NCBI GenBank assembly: GCA_963965975.1
Contig: OZ014412.1
Coordinates: forward strand, 15,560,349-15,624,348
From: Xestospongia bergquistia
Taxonomy: Eukaryota; Porifera; Demospongiae; Haplosclerida; Petrosiidae
Direction of reading: 5' to 3'
Length of the DNA: 64,000 bases
The position numbers and the translations under genes are program-made. How positions within the stretch are numbered: position 1 is the first letter of the stretch; each line of letters begins with the position of its first letter. Shown here piece after piece: positions 11,778 to 24,659 of this stretch. The notes beneath the pieces are model-generated. The model was not told the origin of the DNA. It saw only the letters and a program-made list of their open reading frames with translations, and searched no databases.

Positions 11778-11930
11778 CTAAACTCACAAACCATAGTAGA
11801 TAACAACAAACAATTAGCAATCAGAGCGTCTGATAAATCCAATAAGTGTTTTTTGCGCAGGAGCATCTCAATTGATCATCACTTACAGCATTATTTATAT
11901 AGTAATCTAGTCCTGTCTTCTCTATTTACT
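11778..11930 (-). pseudogene. orphan NIDO first exon and promoter
   Basis: The 17-bp first coding exon (11778-11794, ATG then GTTTGTGAGTTTAG), the 5' UTR and a decayed TATA/GC-box module are present, but no second exon follows within 700 bases. This is a remnant of a deleted copy; its counterpart lies at 21387-21540. Confidence 0.55.
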
Positions 11931-12559
11931 TCATGTCAAATGACATTATTATAAATTAGACATATATTGCTATTACTTGGATCTATAATTGAGTTATAGT
12001 TAACTTGTATTATATAGAGACATAATTTATCATTGTCTTTTTTCTAGTGTGTGGGAATGGACCACACGCAATGGCAGTGAACCATAGCAACCTGCAAAAT
12101 GGAGGTTTCTCAATATAAACACAATTACATCAAAGCATATCTTAGTGATATATAATCTTACACTATAATAAGTCAATTATAACTCTATTGATGTTCAGCC
12201 AAGTAGCAGTCACTCCTTAGGTATAGAATGACATGTTATAAGTTATGACATAACTAATCATGTACTAGTCCATTCAATGTTAAATGTACTGCTTTATATA
12301 GTGGTCACTGTAAGAAACATAACTTTACTCAGTATGTGAGGGAGTCATAAGATCACATCTATACAAGTGCTAACTATGTAAGTATGCTTGCTACCATTAT
12401 TTCAATTTATTGTTTTATATCAATATAAAAAAATAGATTTCAATTTTAATTGTTTTTTTCCATTTAGCATTAACAATAGATTAAAACAATGATAACAAAC
12501 AAAATTACATAATTAATATTACAGACTTTAATTACTTCATGTTGACTATGATATTATAG

Positions 12560-12952
12560 GTTAATACTTACTTTCATTACTGATAAAAATCCATTTCATT
12601 AGCTTCTCCATGTGACTTTAATCCAAGTCATCATATCATTAATGACGAGATGAATTGGATTAAAGCCACATTGAGTAAACTCAATATCTTCCTTTGGTCT
12701 ATTCACTCAGCTGAATGGTATTGTCTGTTATCCTGTAAACCTAATTAAAGACATCCCCTGAATTAAAGAATTCATTGTTACTGACAGAAGAGCAACAAAA
12801 TTGATCTCTTAATCCTTCATCTTGTATTGCCAAACCATTTCTGAAATAAACCTAAAATAATGTAATACTAAATACATAATTTATTAACATACGCTTTCAC
12901 TATATAGTTTTAGTTAGTAACATTAATATACGTACCTAAACTCACAAATCAT
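12560..12952 (-). pseudogene. decayed NIDO copy B
   Basis: First exon at 12936-12952 with normal start and donor, then only a degraded exon-3 homologue (about 12575-12860) whose frame is broken. Exons 2, 4 and 5 are missing. The upstream TATA/GC module (about 13047-13070) and the 5' UTR motif are still well preserved. Confidence 0.6.
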
Positions 12953-13525
12953 AACAAACAGTTAGCAATCAGAGCGTCTGATAAATCCAGTAATTGTATT
13001 TTGCGCAGGAGCGTCTTTATTGAGCATCGCCTACATACGTATATATAGTTAGCAATCTAGCCCCGCCTCCTCTATTTACGCGTCAAATGACATTATTATA
13101 AACTAGGCGTGTATTGCTATTCCTTGAGTTTATAATTGAATTTGTATTATATATAGATATAACTTATTATTGCCTTTTTCTAGCGTGTGGGAATGGACCA
13201 GACATAATGGCAGTGAACCATGGCAACCTGCAAAATGGAGGTTTCTCAATATAAACACAATTACATCAAAGCATATCTTAGTGATATATAATGTTACATT
13301 ATAATAAGTCAATTATAACTCTATTGATGCCAAGACAAATAGTAGTCACACCTTAGGTATAGAATGACACGTTATAAGTTATGACAAAACTGATCACATA
13401 CTGGTCCATTCAATGTTAAATGTATTGCTTTATATAGTGGTCACTGTAAGAAACATAACTTTACTAGGTACCTGAGGGGCTCATAAGATCACATCTAAGC
13501 AAGTGCTAACTATGCAATTATGTCT

Positions 13526-13640
13526 GTTATCATTATTTTAATCTATTGTTTTATTTGAAAATTTAAAAACAAAAAATAGAATCCAATTTTAATTGTTTCC
13601 TTACCATTTCACATAAGCAATAGATTAAAATAATGATAAG
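13526..13640. repeat. hairpin MITE with 22-bp arms
   Basis: The left arm TTATCATTATTTTAATCTAT and the following TG match the reverse complement of the right arm exactly, around a core of about 70 bases. Family members lie at about 12403-12505, 22010-22110, 23143-23258, 28680-28775, 40608-40722, 49487-49601 and 57548-57662. One more is split by the nested insertions at 29713-29775 and 34504-34580. There is no coding capacity. Confidence 0.7.
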
Positions 13641-15080
13641 GAACAAAATTACATTGTTAGTATGGCAGACTTTGATTGTGACATCATGATGATGACACAC
13701 TAATCAACCAATAAATCTACTTGTATTTACTACAACTCTTCAACATTATAACAGTACAAACTCATACTTTGGAATGTAGTTATGTAAAGTGAAGTCATAA
13801 TATTATGTAATGTAGAGTAATATAGTTGTCATTAAACTTACTGCTCTTAAATTTGCATTAATGTTTACTAAAATTATAATCTTGGAAAATATTTTAGTTT
13901 AAAGCCATGGGCTATAAATAATCCATGGCCTGTAAAAATTGAAAATTATCATGGTAACAGTGACTATAACAACATTAATAGGCATGTGAGGGGTCATTAA
14001 ATCATTTAGAATTGAAATGATGACCTTATATGGTAAAACTATATAGTAAGTTATTATATTCTTTACTATAAATGTTTCCAACTGACACATGAGGAGATCC
14101 CTCCTGTATCACCTTTATTAGTCACATTATAAGTGTAAAAATACAATAAACTATGTACTTGTAAGTATAGAAAACCAATATATCCTGTAATTGAATTACG
14201 AAGATAATCATATGTAATTCAGCTCCAAAATATGATGTCCATTCCAAACTGTTACTTTCCTACACCATTCATTACCTGATGGTATAACAAGATTGATTAT
14301 GTAATGTTTGAATTGTGCTGTAACTATTGCTACCATTTTGTATCATTAAAATAAAAATTGGTATGGTTTTTAAAACTTGTTTACATAATGGCACTTAAAA
14401 AAGCATTGTGTCATTTCAATTGTGGTTTGGTTACCATAGTTTCATTAATACAATTTGCAACATACTACTGATCATGTGTTACCACAAACCTATTATATTA
14501 GCATATCTGAATATTTAAAACCAATCAAAAAGCCAAATAGTTGAATAAAGGTATGCATATGTACATGTGGTCTAGCTACAATCATGGCTTCTCAATGTTA
14601 GGACAATTAATACTAAGCATACTTTGAAGGTGTCTACTTACACTACAAGTCAATTATAACTCTAGTCATGTTTCAGTGTACACTAGTTACATAGTGTACA
14701 TGTTTATACTTAGAAATGACTTATTTCACTGTAAAGATTAATGTGTTGCTATGGAGAGAAATATGAAGTAAGGAATGTAATAAAGTCATCTATCTCTTTA
14801 CTCAGTCCCCACATCAAAGGACTTGTTTGACTTCTTAATAATTGTATAAGACAATATATGTATCTTCTACAAATTTTATATCAAAAACAATCATTCCATA
14901 AAGAAACAATAATAACAAATATATAATGTGTTCTCCAACTATATGAAATACAGACTTCTACTAATTTATATGTAAGTATATTAAAGGGACTATAATAATA
15001 TGAAAGTCATGAATAGAGTAATATATTATTTAATGTATTCTCAGAGTGAGTCACAGGCTTTTGGTATTGGATTAATGTTG

Positions 15081-15394
15081 TCATTGATCATTTTCTGACA
15101 GACTAATCTTGCTATATTTTTTTTTGCATTCTTGTGTACCTTTAACTGGACATGATGGTGGTTGAGAACAAGATACTATATAATATAATAAAGAAAACAA
15201 AATAAAACAATGTAAAATGATTGTTTGTTATTCAATTAACTCTACATAAATTTAAGAAGTTTTACAAATGAACTATGAGACATCAAAATCACTGACAGTC
15301 CTTACAATGTATTTACTGTAAAAGTTACTTTACCAACCAAATTGTATTTTTTACATGATTAGATATGGAGGCCAGAATTCATATAAATTACTTA

Positions 15395-15442
<48 letters not shown>

Positions 15443-16686
15443 CAAAGTATTTTATTATTCAGTAAATAATATTAGCAAATTTACAAATCCTTAATAGTCT
15501 AATCATGTAAGCAACAATTTAGTAATAATAACTTATTAATTATTATAGTGATATATGTGTTTGTATAGCTAAACAATAAAATAATAGAATTATTGATTGT
15601 ATTATAATACTACTACAGCTATTGAGATTATATAAGAAATTGTATTTACAATTTCTTACCATCTGCACTTAATTTAACAATATATGTTCCAGGAACATTA
15701 CTATTAAACATTAGATTAGGAGCTTGTGTAGTATCATTAACATAAGGTAGATTAATTTCTTCAAGCGCATTGAAAGGATCTGCAATATCTATAAATTGAA
15801 TATGTGCTATTTCATTTGGAAATGGATTGTTTATTTCCCCAAACAAGATAATAAAAAATGTTGAAGTTTCATCTGTTGTAATTATGACTTGGTATGTGTT
15901 ACCCTATAATTAACATAATAATAGACTATGAGATTATAAGTTGTTTAATACTTACTGTCAGTACTGATAAAGATGCATAAAAATAGTTTACCCATGTGAC
16001 CATAATGAGATGACTTGGATTAAAGTCACATTGAGTAAGATTGGATTGTTTAATATCTTCCTTTGCTCTATTGAGTAGAGTAGTATTGTCTGTTATCCTG
16101 TAAAAGACATCCCCTGAATTTATAAATCCTTGATTTTTTGACAGTGGATTAACATTAATCAATGAAAACATATCACTTTGTAAAGTTATGCCATTTCTGA
16201 AAAGAATCTATAAAAAATTGATGTAATAATAAATACATAACAGAATATTGATTAACATACATTTGCACTAGTAGCAATAGTATTTTCATGTTTTAGTAGA
16301 TTTGTAATTGAAAAATCTGAAAACGTTAATAATGCATTACCACGAGTTCGTATAAATCTAGTGTCTCCATTTTCTACACCAAACGAATAAAACTCATTAA
16401 CAGTCACTGATAACACACTGTGTATTATCAATACCAGATAAAAGCAAATACAGCAACTCCTGTAGTAAGGAAAGAAAGTATCTAGTGTCTATAATAACCT
16501 GATTTTAAATAACTATTGATTATGATATTCAACATTGTATTATATAAATAGATATTACCTTCTACTCTAATATCAATGTAATGTACTATTACCTGATACA
16601 TGGACAGTAAACATACTCAGTAAATGTAGTTCACTATATAGTTCTAGTTATTAACATTAGTATACGTACCTGAACTCACAAATCAT
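15081..16686 (-). CDS. secreted NIDO-domain protein, array copy C
   Basis: Same five-exon design as the other copies: 16670-16686, 16261-16459, 15956-16207, 15660-15903 and a last exon starting at 15175. Start MICEFR, hydrophobic signal segment, then a full NIDO domain (NSGDVFYRITDNTTLLNRAK, FNPSHLIMVTWVNYFYAS, VPGTYIVKLSAD). The exon-4 protein is identical to copy D. The last exon has one extra base in its A-run after EC compared with copies A, D, F, J and L. The frame therefore shifts and ends at 15081, losing the last two conserved cysteines; in the family frame it would end at 15041. Either the tail is altered or the A-run is miscounted in the assembly. Confidence 0.72.
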
Positions 16687-16761
16687 ACTTAATAATCAGT
16701 GCGTCTGAATCTGATAAATCAAAATACGCAGAAACGTTTTTATTGATCATCACCTACAGCG

Positions 16762-16790
16762 TTATTTATATAGCAATCTAGCCCCGCCTC
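16762..16790 (-). promoter_or_regulatory. TATA box plus GC box of NIDO copy C
   Basis: The minus-strand TATATAAATAA lies just downstream of the GC box GAGGCGGGGC, with the same spacing as in copy A. The 5' UTR here is shortened. Confidence 0.6.
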
Positions 16791-17819
16791 TACGTCAATG
16801 ACATTTTATAAACGAGGTGTGTATTGCTATTTTATAATTGAGTTATAGTTAACTTGTATTATATATAGATATAACTTATTATTGCCTTTTTTTAGTGTGT
16901 GGGAATAGACCAGAAGTGAGCCATGACAACCTGTAAAATGGAGGTTTCTCAATATAAACACAATTACATCAAAGCATATCTTAGTGATATATAATGTTAC
17001 ATTATAATAAGTCAATTATAACTCTATTGATGTTCAGCCAAACAGTAGTCACACCTTAGGTATAGAATGACATGTTATAAGTTATGACATAACTGCATTT
17101 TACAAGTTAGACTTGCTTAAAGTACTACATGATTGTCATGTGTCATTGTTAAGACATGACAACTAATGTATTATCAAACAACTTGTATGCCTTTTAAACT
17201 CGTTTGTACAATGACACTTGTATCATTTTAATTGTGGTTTTGGTTACCATAGTTTCATTAATACAATGTACAATCTACTACTGATCATGTGTTACCACAA
17301 ACCTATTCTATTAGCATATCTAAATATTTAAAGCCAATCAAGAAGCCAACTAGTTGAATAAAGGTATGCGTATGTACATGTGGTCTAGCTACAATCATGG
17401 CTTCTCAATGTTAGGACAATTATAACTCTAGTCATGTTTCAGTGTACACTAGTTACATAGTGTACATGTTTATACTTAGAAATGACTTATTTCACTATAA
17501 AGATTAATGTGTTGTTATGGAGAGAAATGTGAAGTATGGAATGTAATAAAGTCATCTATCTCTTTACTCAATAGCCACATCAAAGGACTTGTTTGACTTC
17601 TTAATGATTGTATAAGACAAAATATGTATCTTCTACAAATTTTATACCAAAAACAATCATTCCATAAAGAAACAATAATAACAAATATATAATGTGTACT
17701 CCAACTATATTATGAAATACAGAAATAACACACCTCTACTAATTTATATGTAAGTATATTAAAGGGACTATAATAATATGAAAGTCATGAATAGAGTAAA
17801 TATATTATTTAATGTATTC

Positions 17820-17947
17820 TCAAAGTGAGTCACAGGCTTTTGGTATTGGATTAATGTTGTCATTGATCATTTTCTGACAGACTAGTCTTGGTAGAATTTT
17901 TTCACATTCTTGTGTACCTGGACATGATGATGGTTGAGAACAATGTA
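17820..17947 (-). other. stray NIDO last exon, possible second terminal exon of copy D
   Basis: A 128-bp copy of the Cys-rich last exon with an intact acceptor, phase and stop. It reads HCSQPSSCPGTQECEKI then LVCQKMINDNINPIPKACDS. It lies about 1 kb downstream of copy D's own last exon on the same strand, so it could be used as an alternative terminal exon or be a leftover of duplication. Confidence 0.5.
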
Positions 17948-18958
17948 CTATATAATATAATAAAGAAAACAAAATAAAACAATGTAAAATAATTGTTTGT
18001 TATTCAGTTAACTCTATATAAATTTAAGAAGTCTTACAAATGAACTATGAGGCATCAAAATCACTGGTAGTCCTTACAATTTATTTAGAAAACCAATATA
18101 TCCTGTAATTGAATTATGAAGATAATTATATGTACCTCAACTTCATCATATGATATCTATTTCAAAGTAATGCTGTCCTATACCATTCACTACATGATGA
18201 TATAGTAAGTTTGATGATGTAAAGTTTGAATTGTCCAGTGAGTATTCCTACCATTTTGTATTATTTAATATTCTAAAGAAAAATTGGTCTACTTTTAAAA
18301 CTTGTTTGTATAATGACACTTTATAAAGTATTGTAGAGTCATTTCAATCATAATTTTGGTTACCATAGTTTTGTTAATACAATGTGCAACATGATACTGA
18401 TCATAATAAGCATATCTGAAATTTAAAACCAATCAATAAGCCAGATAATTAAATAGACGTATGCATATGTACATGTGGTCTAGCAACAATCATGGCTTCT
18501 CAATGATAGGACAATTAATACTAAGCATACTTTGAAGGTGTCTCATTACACTACAAGTCAATTATAACTCTAGTCATGTTTCAGTGTACACTAGTTACAT
18601 AGTGTACATGTTTATACTTAGAAATGACTTATTTCACTATAAAGATTAATGTGTTGTTATGGAGAGAAATGTAAAGTATGGAATGTAATGAAGTCATCTA
18701 TCTCTTTACTCAGTAGCCACATCAAAGGACTTGTTTGACTTCTTAATAATTGTATAAGACAAAATATGTATCTTCTACAAATTTTATATCAAAAACAATC
18801 ATTCCATAAAGAAAGAATAATACCAAATATATAATGTGTACTCCAACTATATGAAATACAGAAATAACACACTTCTACTAATTTATATGTAAGTATATTA
18901 AAGGGACTATAATAATATGGAAGTCATGAATAGAGTAAATATATTATTTAATGTATTC

Positions 18959-20561
18959 TCAGAGTGAGTCACAGGCTTTTGGTATTGGATTAATGTTGTC
19001 ATTGATCATTTTCTGACAGACTAGTCTTGCTAGAATTTTTTCACATTCTTGTGTACCTGGACATGATGATGGTTGAGAACAAGATACTATATAATATAAT
19101 AAAGAAAACAAAATAAAACAATGTAAAATGATTGTTTGTTATTCAGTTAACTCTATATAAATTTAAGAAGTTTTACAAATGAACTATGAGGCATCAATAT
19201 CACTGGTAGTCCTTACAATTTATTTACTATAAAAGTTACTTTACCAACCAATTTCTACTTTTCTACATGATTAGATATGGAGAACAGAATTCATGTAAAT
19301 TACTTACTTTATATATAATTATTATACAAAGTATTGGATTATTCAGTACAAATTTAGAATTTCTTAATAATCTAATCATGTAAGCAACAATTTAGTAATA
19401 ATAACTTATTAATTATTATAGTGATATATGTGTTTGTATAGCTAAACAATAAAATAATAGAATTATTGATTGTATTATAATACTACTACAGCTATTGAGA
19501 TTATATAAGAAATTGTATTTACAATTTCTTACCATCTGCACTTAATTTAACAATATATGTTCCAGGAACATTACTATTAAACATTAGATTAGGAGCTTGT
19601 GTAGTATCATTAACATAAGGTAGATTAATTTCTTCAAGCGCATTGAAAGGATCTGCAATATCTATAAATTGAATATGTGCTATTTCATTTGGAAATGGAT
19701 TGTTTATTTCCCCAAACAAGATAATAACAAATGTCGAAGTTTCATCTGTTGTAATTATGACTTGGTATGTGTTACCCTATAATTAACATAATAATAGACT
19801 ATGAGATTATAAGTTGTTTAATACTTACTGTTTGTACTGATAAAGATGCATAAAAATAGTTTACCCATGTGACCATAATGAGATGACGTGGATTAAAGTC
19901 ACATTGAGTAAGATTGGATTGTTTAATATCTTCCTTTGCTCTATTGAGTAGAGTAGTATTGTCTGTTATCCTGTAAAAGATATCCCCTGAATTTATAAAT
20001 CCATGATTTTTTGACAGTGGATTAACACTAATCAATGAAAACATATCACTTTGTAAAGTTATGCCATTTCTGAAAAGAATCTATAAAAAATTGATGTAAT
20101 AATAAATACATAACAGAATATTGATTAACATACATTTGCACTAGTAGCAATAGTATTTTCATGTTTTAGTAGATTTGTAATTGAAAAATCTGAAAACGTT
20201 AAGTATACACTAATATGAGTTTGCATAAATCTAGTGTCTCCATTTTCTACACCAAACGAATAAAACTCATTAACAGTCACTGATAACACACTGTGTATTA
20301 TCAATACCAGATAAAAGCAAATACAGCAACTCCTGTAGTAAGGAAATAAAAAGTATCTAGTATCTATATTGGAAATACTTTTAATAACTATTAATTATGA
20401 TATTCAACATTGTATTATATAAATAGATATTACCTTCTACTCTAATATCAATGTAATGTACTATTACCTGATACATGGACAGTAAACATACTCAGTAAAT
20501 GTAGTTCACTATATAGTTCTAGTTATTAACATTAGTATACGTACCTGAACTCACAAATCAT
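18959..20561 (-). CDS. secreted NIDO-domain protein, array copy D
   Basis: Exons 20545-20561, 20134-20332, 19829-20080, 19533-19776 and 18959-19086 join in frame to 279 residues with GT-AG introns throughout. Signal peptide from MICEFR onward, full NIDO domain, Cys-rich tail (SCSQPSSCPGTQECEKILAR, then LVCQ and KACDSL). Nearly identical to copy C over exons 3 and 4 and over promoter and upstream flank (spacing 3.87 kb). It differs in the middle of exon 2 (FMQTHISVYLTFSDF against FIRTRGNALLTFSDF in C). No defect seen, so this is one of four copies that look functional. Confidence 0.82.
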
Positions 20562-20636
20562 ACTTAATAATCAGTGCGTCTGAATCTGATAAATCAAAAT
20601 ACGCAGAAACGTTTTTATTGATCATCACCTACAGCG

Positions 20637-20666
20637 TTATTTATATAGCAATCTAGCCCCGCCTCT
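20637..20666 (-). promoter_or_regulatory. TATA box plus GC box of NIDO copy D
   Basis: TATATAAATAA on the minus strand, preceded by GAGGCGGGGC, with spacing as in the other copies. Confidence 0.6.
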
Positions 20667-21386
20667 ACGTCAATGACGTTTTATAAACGAGGTGTGTATT
20701 GCTATTTTATAATTGAGTTATAGTTAACTTGTATTATATATAGATATAACTTATTATTGCCTTTTTTTAGTGTGTGGGAATAGACCAGAAGTGAGCCATG
20801 ACAACCTGTAAAATGGAGGTTTCTCAATATAAACACAATTACATCAAAGCATATCTTAGTGATATATAATGTTACATTATAATAAGTCAATTATAACTCT
20901 ATTGATGTTCAGCCAAACAGTAGTCGCACCTTATGTGTAGAATGACATGTTATAAGTTATGACATAACTGCATTTTACAAGTTAGACTTGCTTAAAGTAC
21001 TACATGATTGTCATGTGTCATTGTTAAGACATGACAACTAATGTATTATCAAACAACTTGTATGCCTTTTAAACTCGTTTGTACAATGACACTTGTATCA
21101 TTTTAATTGTGGTTTTGGTTACCATAGTTTCATTAATACAATGTACAATCTACTACTGATCATGTGTTACCACAAACCTATTATATTAGCATATCTGAAT
21201 ATTTAAAGCCAATCAAGAAGCCAACTAGTTGAATAAAGGTATGCGTATGTACATGTGGTCTAGCTACAATCATGGCTTCTCAATGTTAGGACAATTATAA
21301 CTCTAGTCATGTTTCAGTATACACTAGTTATATAGTGTACATGTAGTTCACTATATAGTTGTAAGTATTAACATTAGTATATGTAC

Positions 21387-21540
21387 CTAAACTCACAAAC
21401 CATAGTAGATAACAACAAACAATTAGCAATCAGAGCGTCTGATAAATCCAATAAGTGTATTTTGTGCAGGAGCATCTCAATTGATCATCACTTACAGCAT
21501 TATTTATATAGTAATCTAGTCCTGTCTTCTCTATTTACTT
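21387..21540 (-). pseudogene. orphan NIDO first exon and promoter, second copy
   Basis: Exon 1 at 21387-21403 with its 5' UTR and a decayed TATA/GC module; no exon 2 follows. It is the duplicate of 11778-11930. Confidence 0.5.
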
Positions 21541-22189
21541 CATGTCAAATGACATTATTATAAATTAGACATGTATTGCTATTACTTGGATCTATAATTG
21601 AGTTATAGTTAACTTGTATTATATAGAGACATAATTTATCATTGTCTTTTTTCTAGTGTGTGGGAATGGACCACACGCAATGGCAGTGAACCATAGCAAC
21701 CTGCAAAATGGAGGTTTCTCAATATAAACACAATTAATTATTACATCAAAGCATATCTTAGTGATATATAATCTTACACTATAATAAGTCAATTATAACT
21801 CTATTGATGTTCAGCCAAGTAGCAGTCACTCCTTAGGTATAGAATGACATGTTATAAGTTATGACATAACTAATCATGTACTAGTCCATTCAATGTTAAA
21901 TGTACTGCTTTATATAGTGGTCACTGTAAGAAACATAACTTTACTCAGTATGTGAGGGAGTCATAAGATCACATCTATACAAGTGCTAACTATGTAAGTA
22001 TGTTTGCTATCATTATTTCAATTTATTGTTTTATATCAATATAAAAAATAGATTTCAATTTTAATTGTTTTTTTCCATTTAGCATTAACAATAGATTAAA
22101 ACAATGATAACAAACAAAATTACATAATTAATATGACAGACTTTAATTACTTCATGTTGACTATGATATTATAGGTTAATACTTACTTT

Positions 22190-22567
22190 CATTACTGATA
22201 AAAATCCATTTCATTATCTTCTCCATGTGACTTAAATCCAAGTCATCATATCATTAATGACAAGATGAATTGGATTAAAGCCATATTGAGTAAACTCAAT
22301 ATCTTCCTTTGGTCTATTCACTCAGCTGAGTGGTATTGTCTGTTATCCTGTAAACCTAATTAAAAACATCCCCTGAATTAAAGAATCCATTGTTACTGAC
22401 AGAAGAGCAACAAAATTGATCTCTTAGTCCTTCATCTTGTATTGCCAAACCATTTCTGAAAAGAACCTAAATTAATGTAATACTAAATACATAATTTATT
22501 AACATACGCTTTCACTATATAGTTTTAGTTAGTAACATTAATATACGTACCTAAACTCACAAATCAT
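22190..22567 (-). pseudogene. decayed NIDO copy E
   Basis: Exon 1 (22551-22567) and a degraded exon-3 homologue (about 22195-22470) remain; exons 2, 4 and 5 are missing. Duplicate of decayed copy B, with a preserved promoter module near 22650-22685. Confidence 0.55.
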
Positions 22568-24659
22568 AACAAACAGTTAGCAATCAGAGCGTCTGATAAA
22601 TCCAGTAATTGTGTTTTGCGCAGGAGCGTCTTTATTGAGCATCGCCTACATACATATATATAGTTAGCAATCTAGCCCCGCCTCCTCTATTCACGCGTCA
22701 AATGACATTATTATAAACTAGGCGTGTATTGCTATTCCTTGAGTTTATAATTGAATTTGTATTATATATAGATATAACTTATTATTGCCTTTTTCTAGCG
22801 TGTGGGAATGGACCAGACATAATGGCAGTGAGCCATGGCAACCTGCAAAATGGAGGTTTCTCAGTATAATCATGCACAATTACATCAAAGCATATCTTAG
22901 TGATATATAATGTTACATTATAATAAGTCAATTATAACTCTATTGATGCCAAGACAAATAGTAGTCACACCTTAGGTATAGAATGACATGTTATAAGTTA
23001 TGACAAAACTGATCACATATTGGTCCATTCAATGTTAAATGTATTGCTTTATATAGTGGTCACTGTAAGAAACATAACTTTACTAGGTACCTGAGGGGCT
23101 CATAAGATCACATCTAAGCAAGTGCTAACTATGCAATTATGTCTGTTATCATTATTTTAATCTATTGTTTTATTTGAAAATTTAAAAACAACAAATAGAA
23201 TCCAATTTCAATTGTTTCCTTTCCATTTCACATAAACAATAGATTAAAATAATGATAAGGAACAAAATTACATTGTTAGTATGACAGACTTTGATTGTGA
23301 CATCATGATGATGACACACTAATCAACCAATAAATCTACTTGTATATACTACAACTCTTCAACATTATAACAGTACAAACTCATACTTTGGAATGTAGTT
23401 ATGTAAAATGAAGTCATAATATTATGTAATGTAGAGTAATATAGTTGTCATTAAACTTACTGCTCTTAAAAGTTGCATTAATGTTTACTAAAATTATAAT
23501 CTTGGAGCACATTTTAGTTTAAAGCCATGGGCTATAAATAATCCATGGCCTGTAAAAATTGAAAATTATCATGGTAACAGTGACTATAACAACATTACTA
23601 AGCATGTGAGGTGTCATTAAATCATTTAGAATTGAAATGATGACCTTATATGGTAAAACTATATAGTATGTTATTATATTCTTTACTATAATGTTTCCAA
23701 CTGACACATGAGGAGATCCCTCCTGTATCACCTTTATTAGTCACATTATAAGTGTAAAAATACAATAAACTATGTACTTGTAAGTATAGAAAACCAATAT
23801 ATCCTGTAATTGAATTACGAAGATAATCATATGTAATTCAGCTCCAAAATATGATGTCCATTCCAAACTGTTACTTTCCTACACCATTCATTACCTGATG
23901 GTATAACAAGTTTGATGATGTAATGTTTGAATTGTGCTGTAATTATTGCTACCATTTCGTATCATTAAAATAAAAATTGGTATGGTTTTTAAAACTTGTT
24001 TACATAATGACACTTAAAAAAGCATTGTGTCATTTCAATTGTGGTTTGGTTACCATAGTTTCATTAATACAATTTGCAACATACTACTGATCATGTGTTA
24101 CCACAAACCTATTATATTAGCATATCTGAATATTTAAAACCAATCAAGAAGCCAAATAGTTGAATAAAGGTATGCATATGTACATGTGGTCTAGCTACAA
24201 TCATGGCTTCTCAATGTTAGGACAATTAATACTAAGCATACTTTGAAGGTGTCTACTTACACTACAAGTCAATTATAACTCTAGTCATGTTTCAGTGTAC
24301 ACTAGTTACATAGTGTACATGTTTATACTTAGAAATGACTTATTTCACTGTAAAGATTAATGTGTTGCTATGGAGAGAAATATGAAGTAGGGAATGTAAT
24401 AAAGTCATCTATCTCTTTACTCAGTCCCCACATCAAGGGACTTGTTTGACTTCTTAATAATTGTATAAGACAAAATATGTATCTTCTACAAATTTTATAT
24501 CAAAAACAATCATTCCATAAAGAAACAATAATAACAAATATATAATGTGTTCTCCAACTATATGAAATACAGACTTCTACTAATTTATATGTAAGTATAT
24601 TAAAGGGACTATAATAATATGAAAGTCATGAATAGAGTAATATATTATTTAATGTATTC

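Larger units (their letters stand above)
10890..15040. other. array spacer with NIDO remnants
   Basis: Holds the copy A promoter, the orphan exon 1, decayed copy B, hairpin repeats (about 12403-12505 and 13526-13640) and a partial copy of the CCATGG-rich block (13905-13990) seen upstream of the protease genes. The right part (about 13990-15040) repeats the TTC36 downstream spacer. The whole stretch has a diverged twin at 20.7-24.65 kb. I see no intact gene in it. Confidence 0.6.
16687..18958. other. array spacer between NIDO copies C and D
   Basis: Apart from the copy C promoter and an orphan last exon (17820-17947), this stretch contains duplicated flank only. 16850-17480 matches the upstream flank of other NIDO copies. 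17480-18060 and 18080-18950 each repeat the NIDO/TTC36 downstream spacer. Confidence 0.55.
20562..24659. other. array spacer, twin of 10.9-15.0 kb
   Basis: The order of parts repeats that of 10890-15040 at a distance of about 9.6 kb: upstream flank, orphan exon 1 with promoter, decayed copy, hairpin MITEs, CCATGG block, TTC36 downstream spacer. No intact gene seen. Confidence 0.55.

Noticed and set aside
13899-14090. Minus-strand 63-codon frame, twin at 23519
   Set aside because: It lies in duplicated spacer containing the CCATGG block; there is no start context, homology or conservation of frame beyond that of the DNA itself.
15405-15440. (TA)n tract as a replication or attachment site
   Set aside because: Such tracts recur in most NIDO introns with varying length and behave as ordinary microsatellites.
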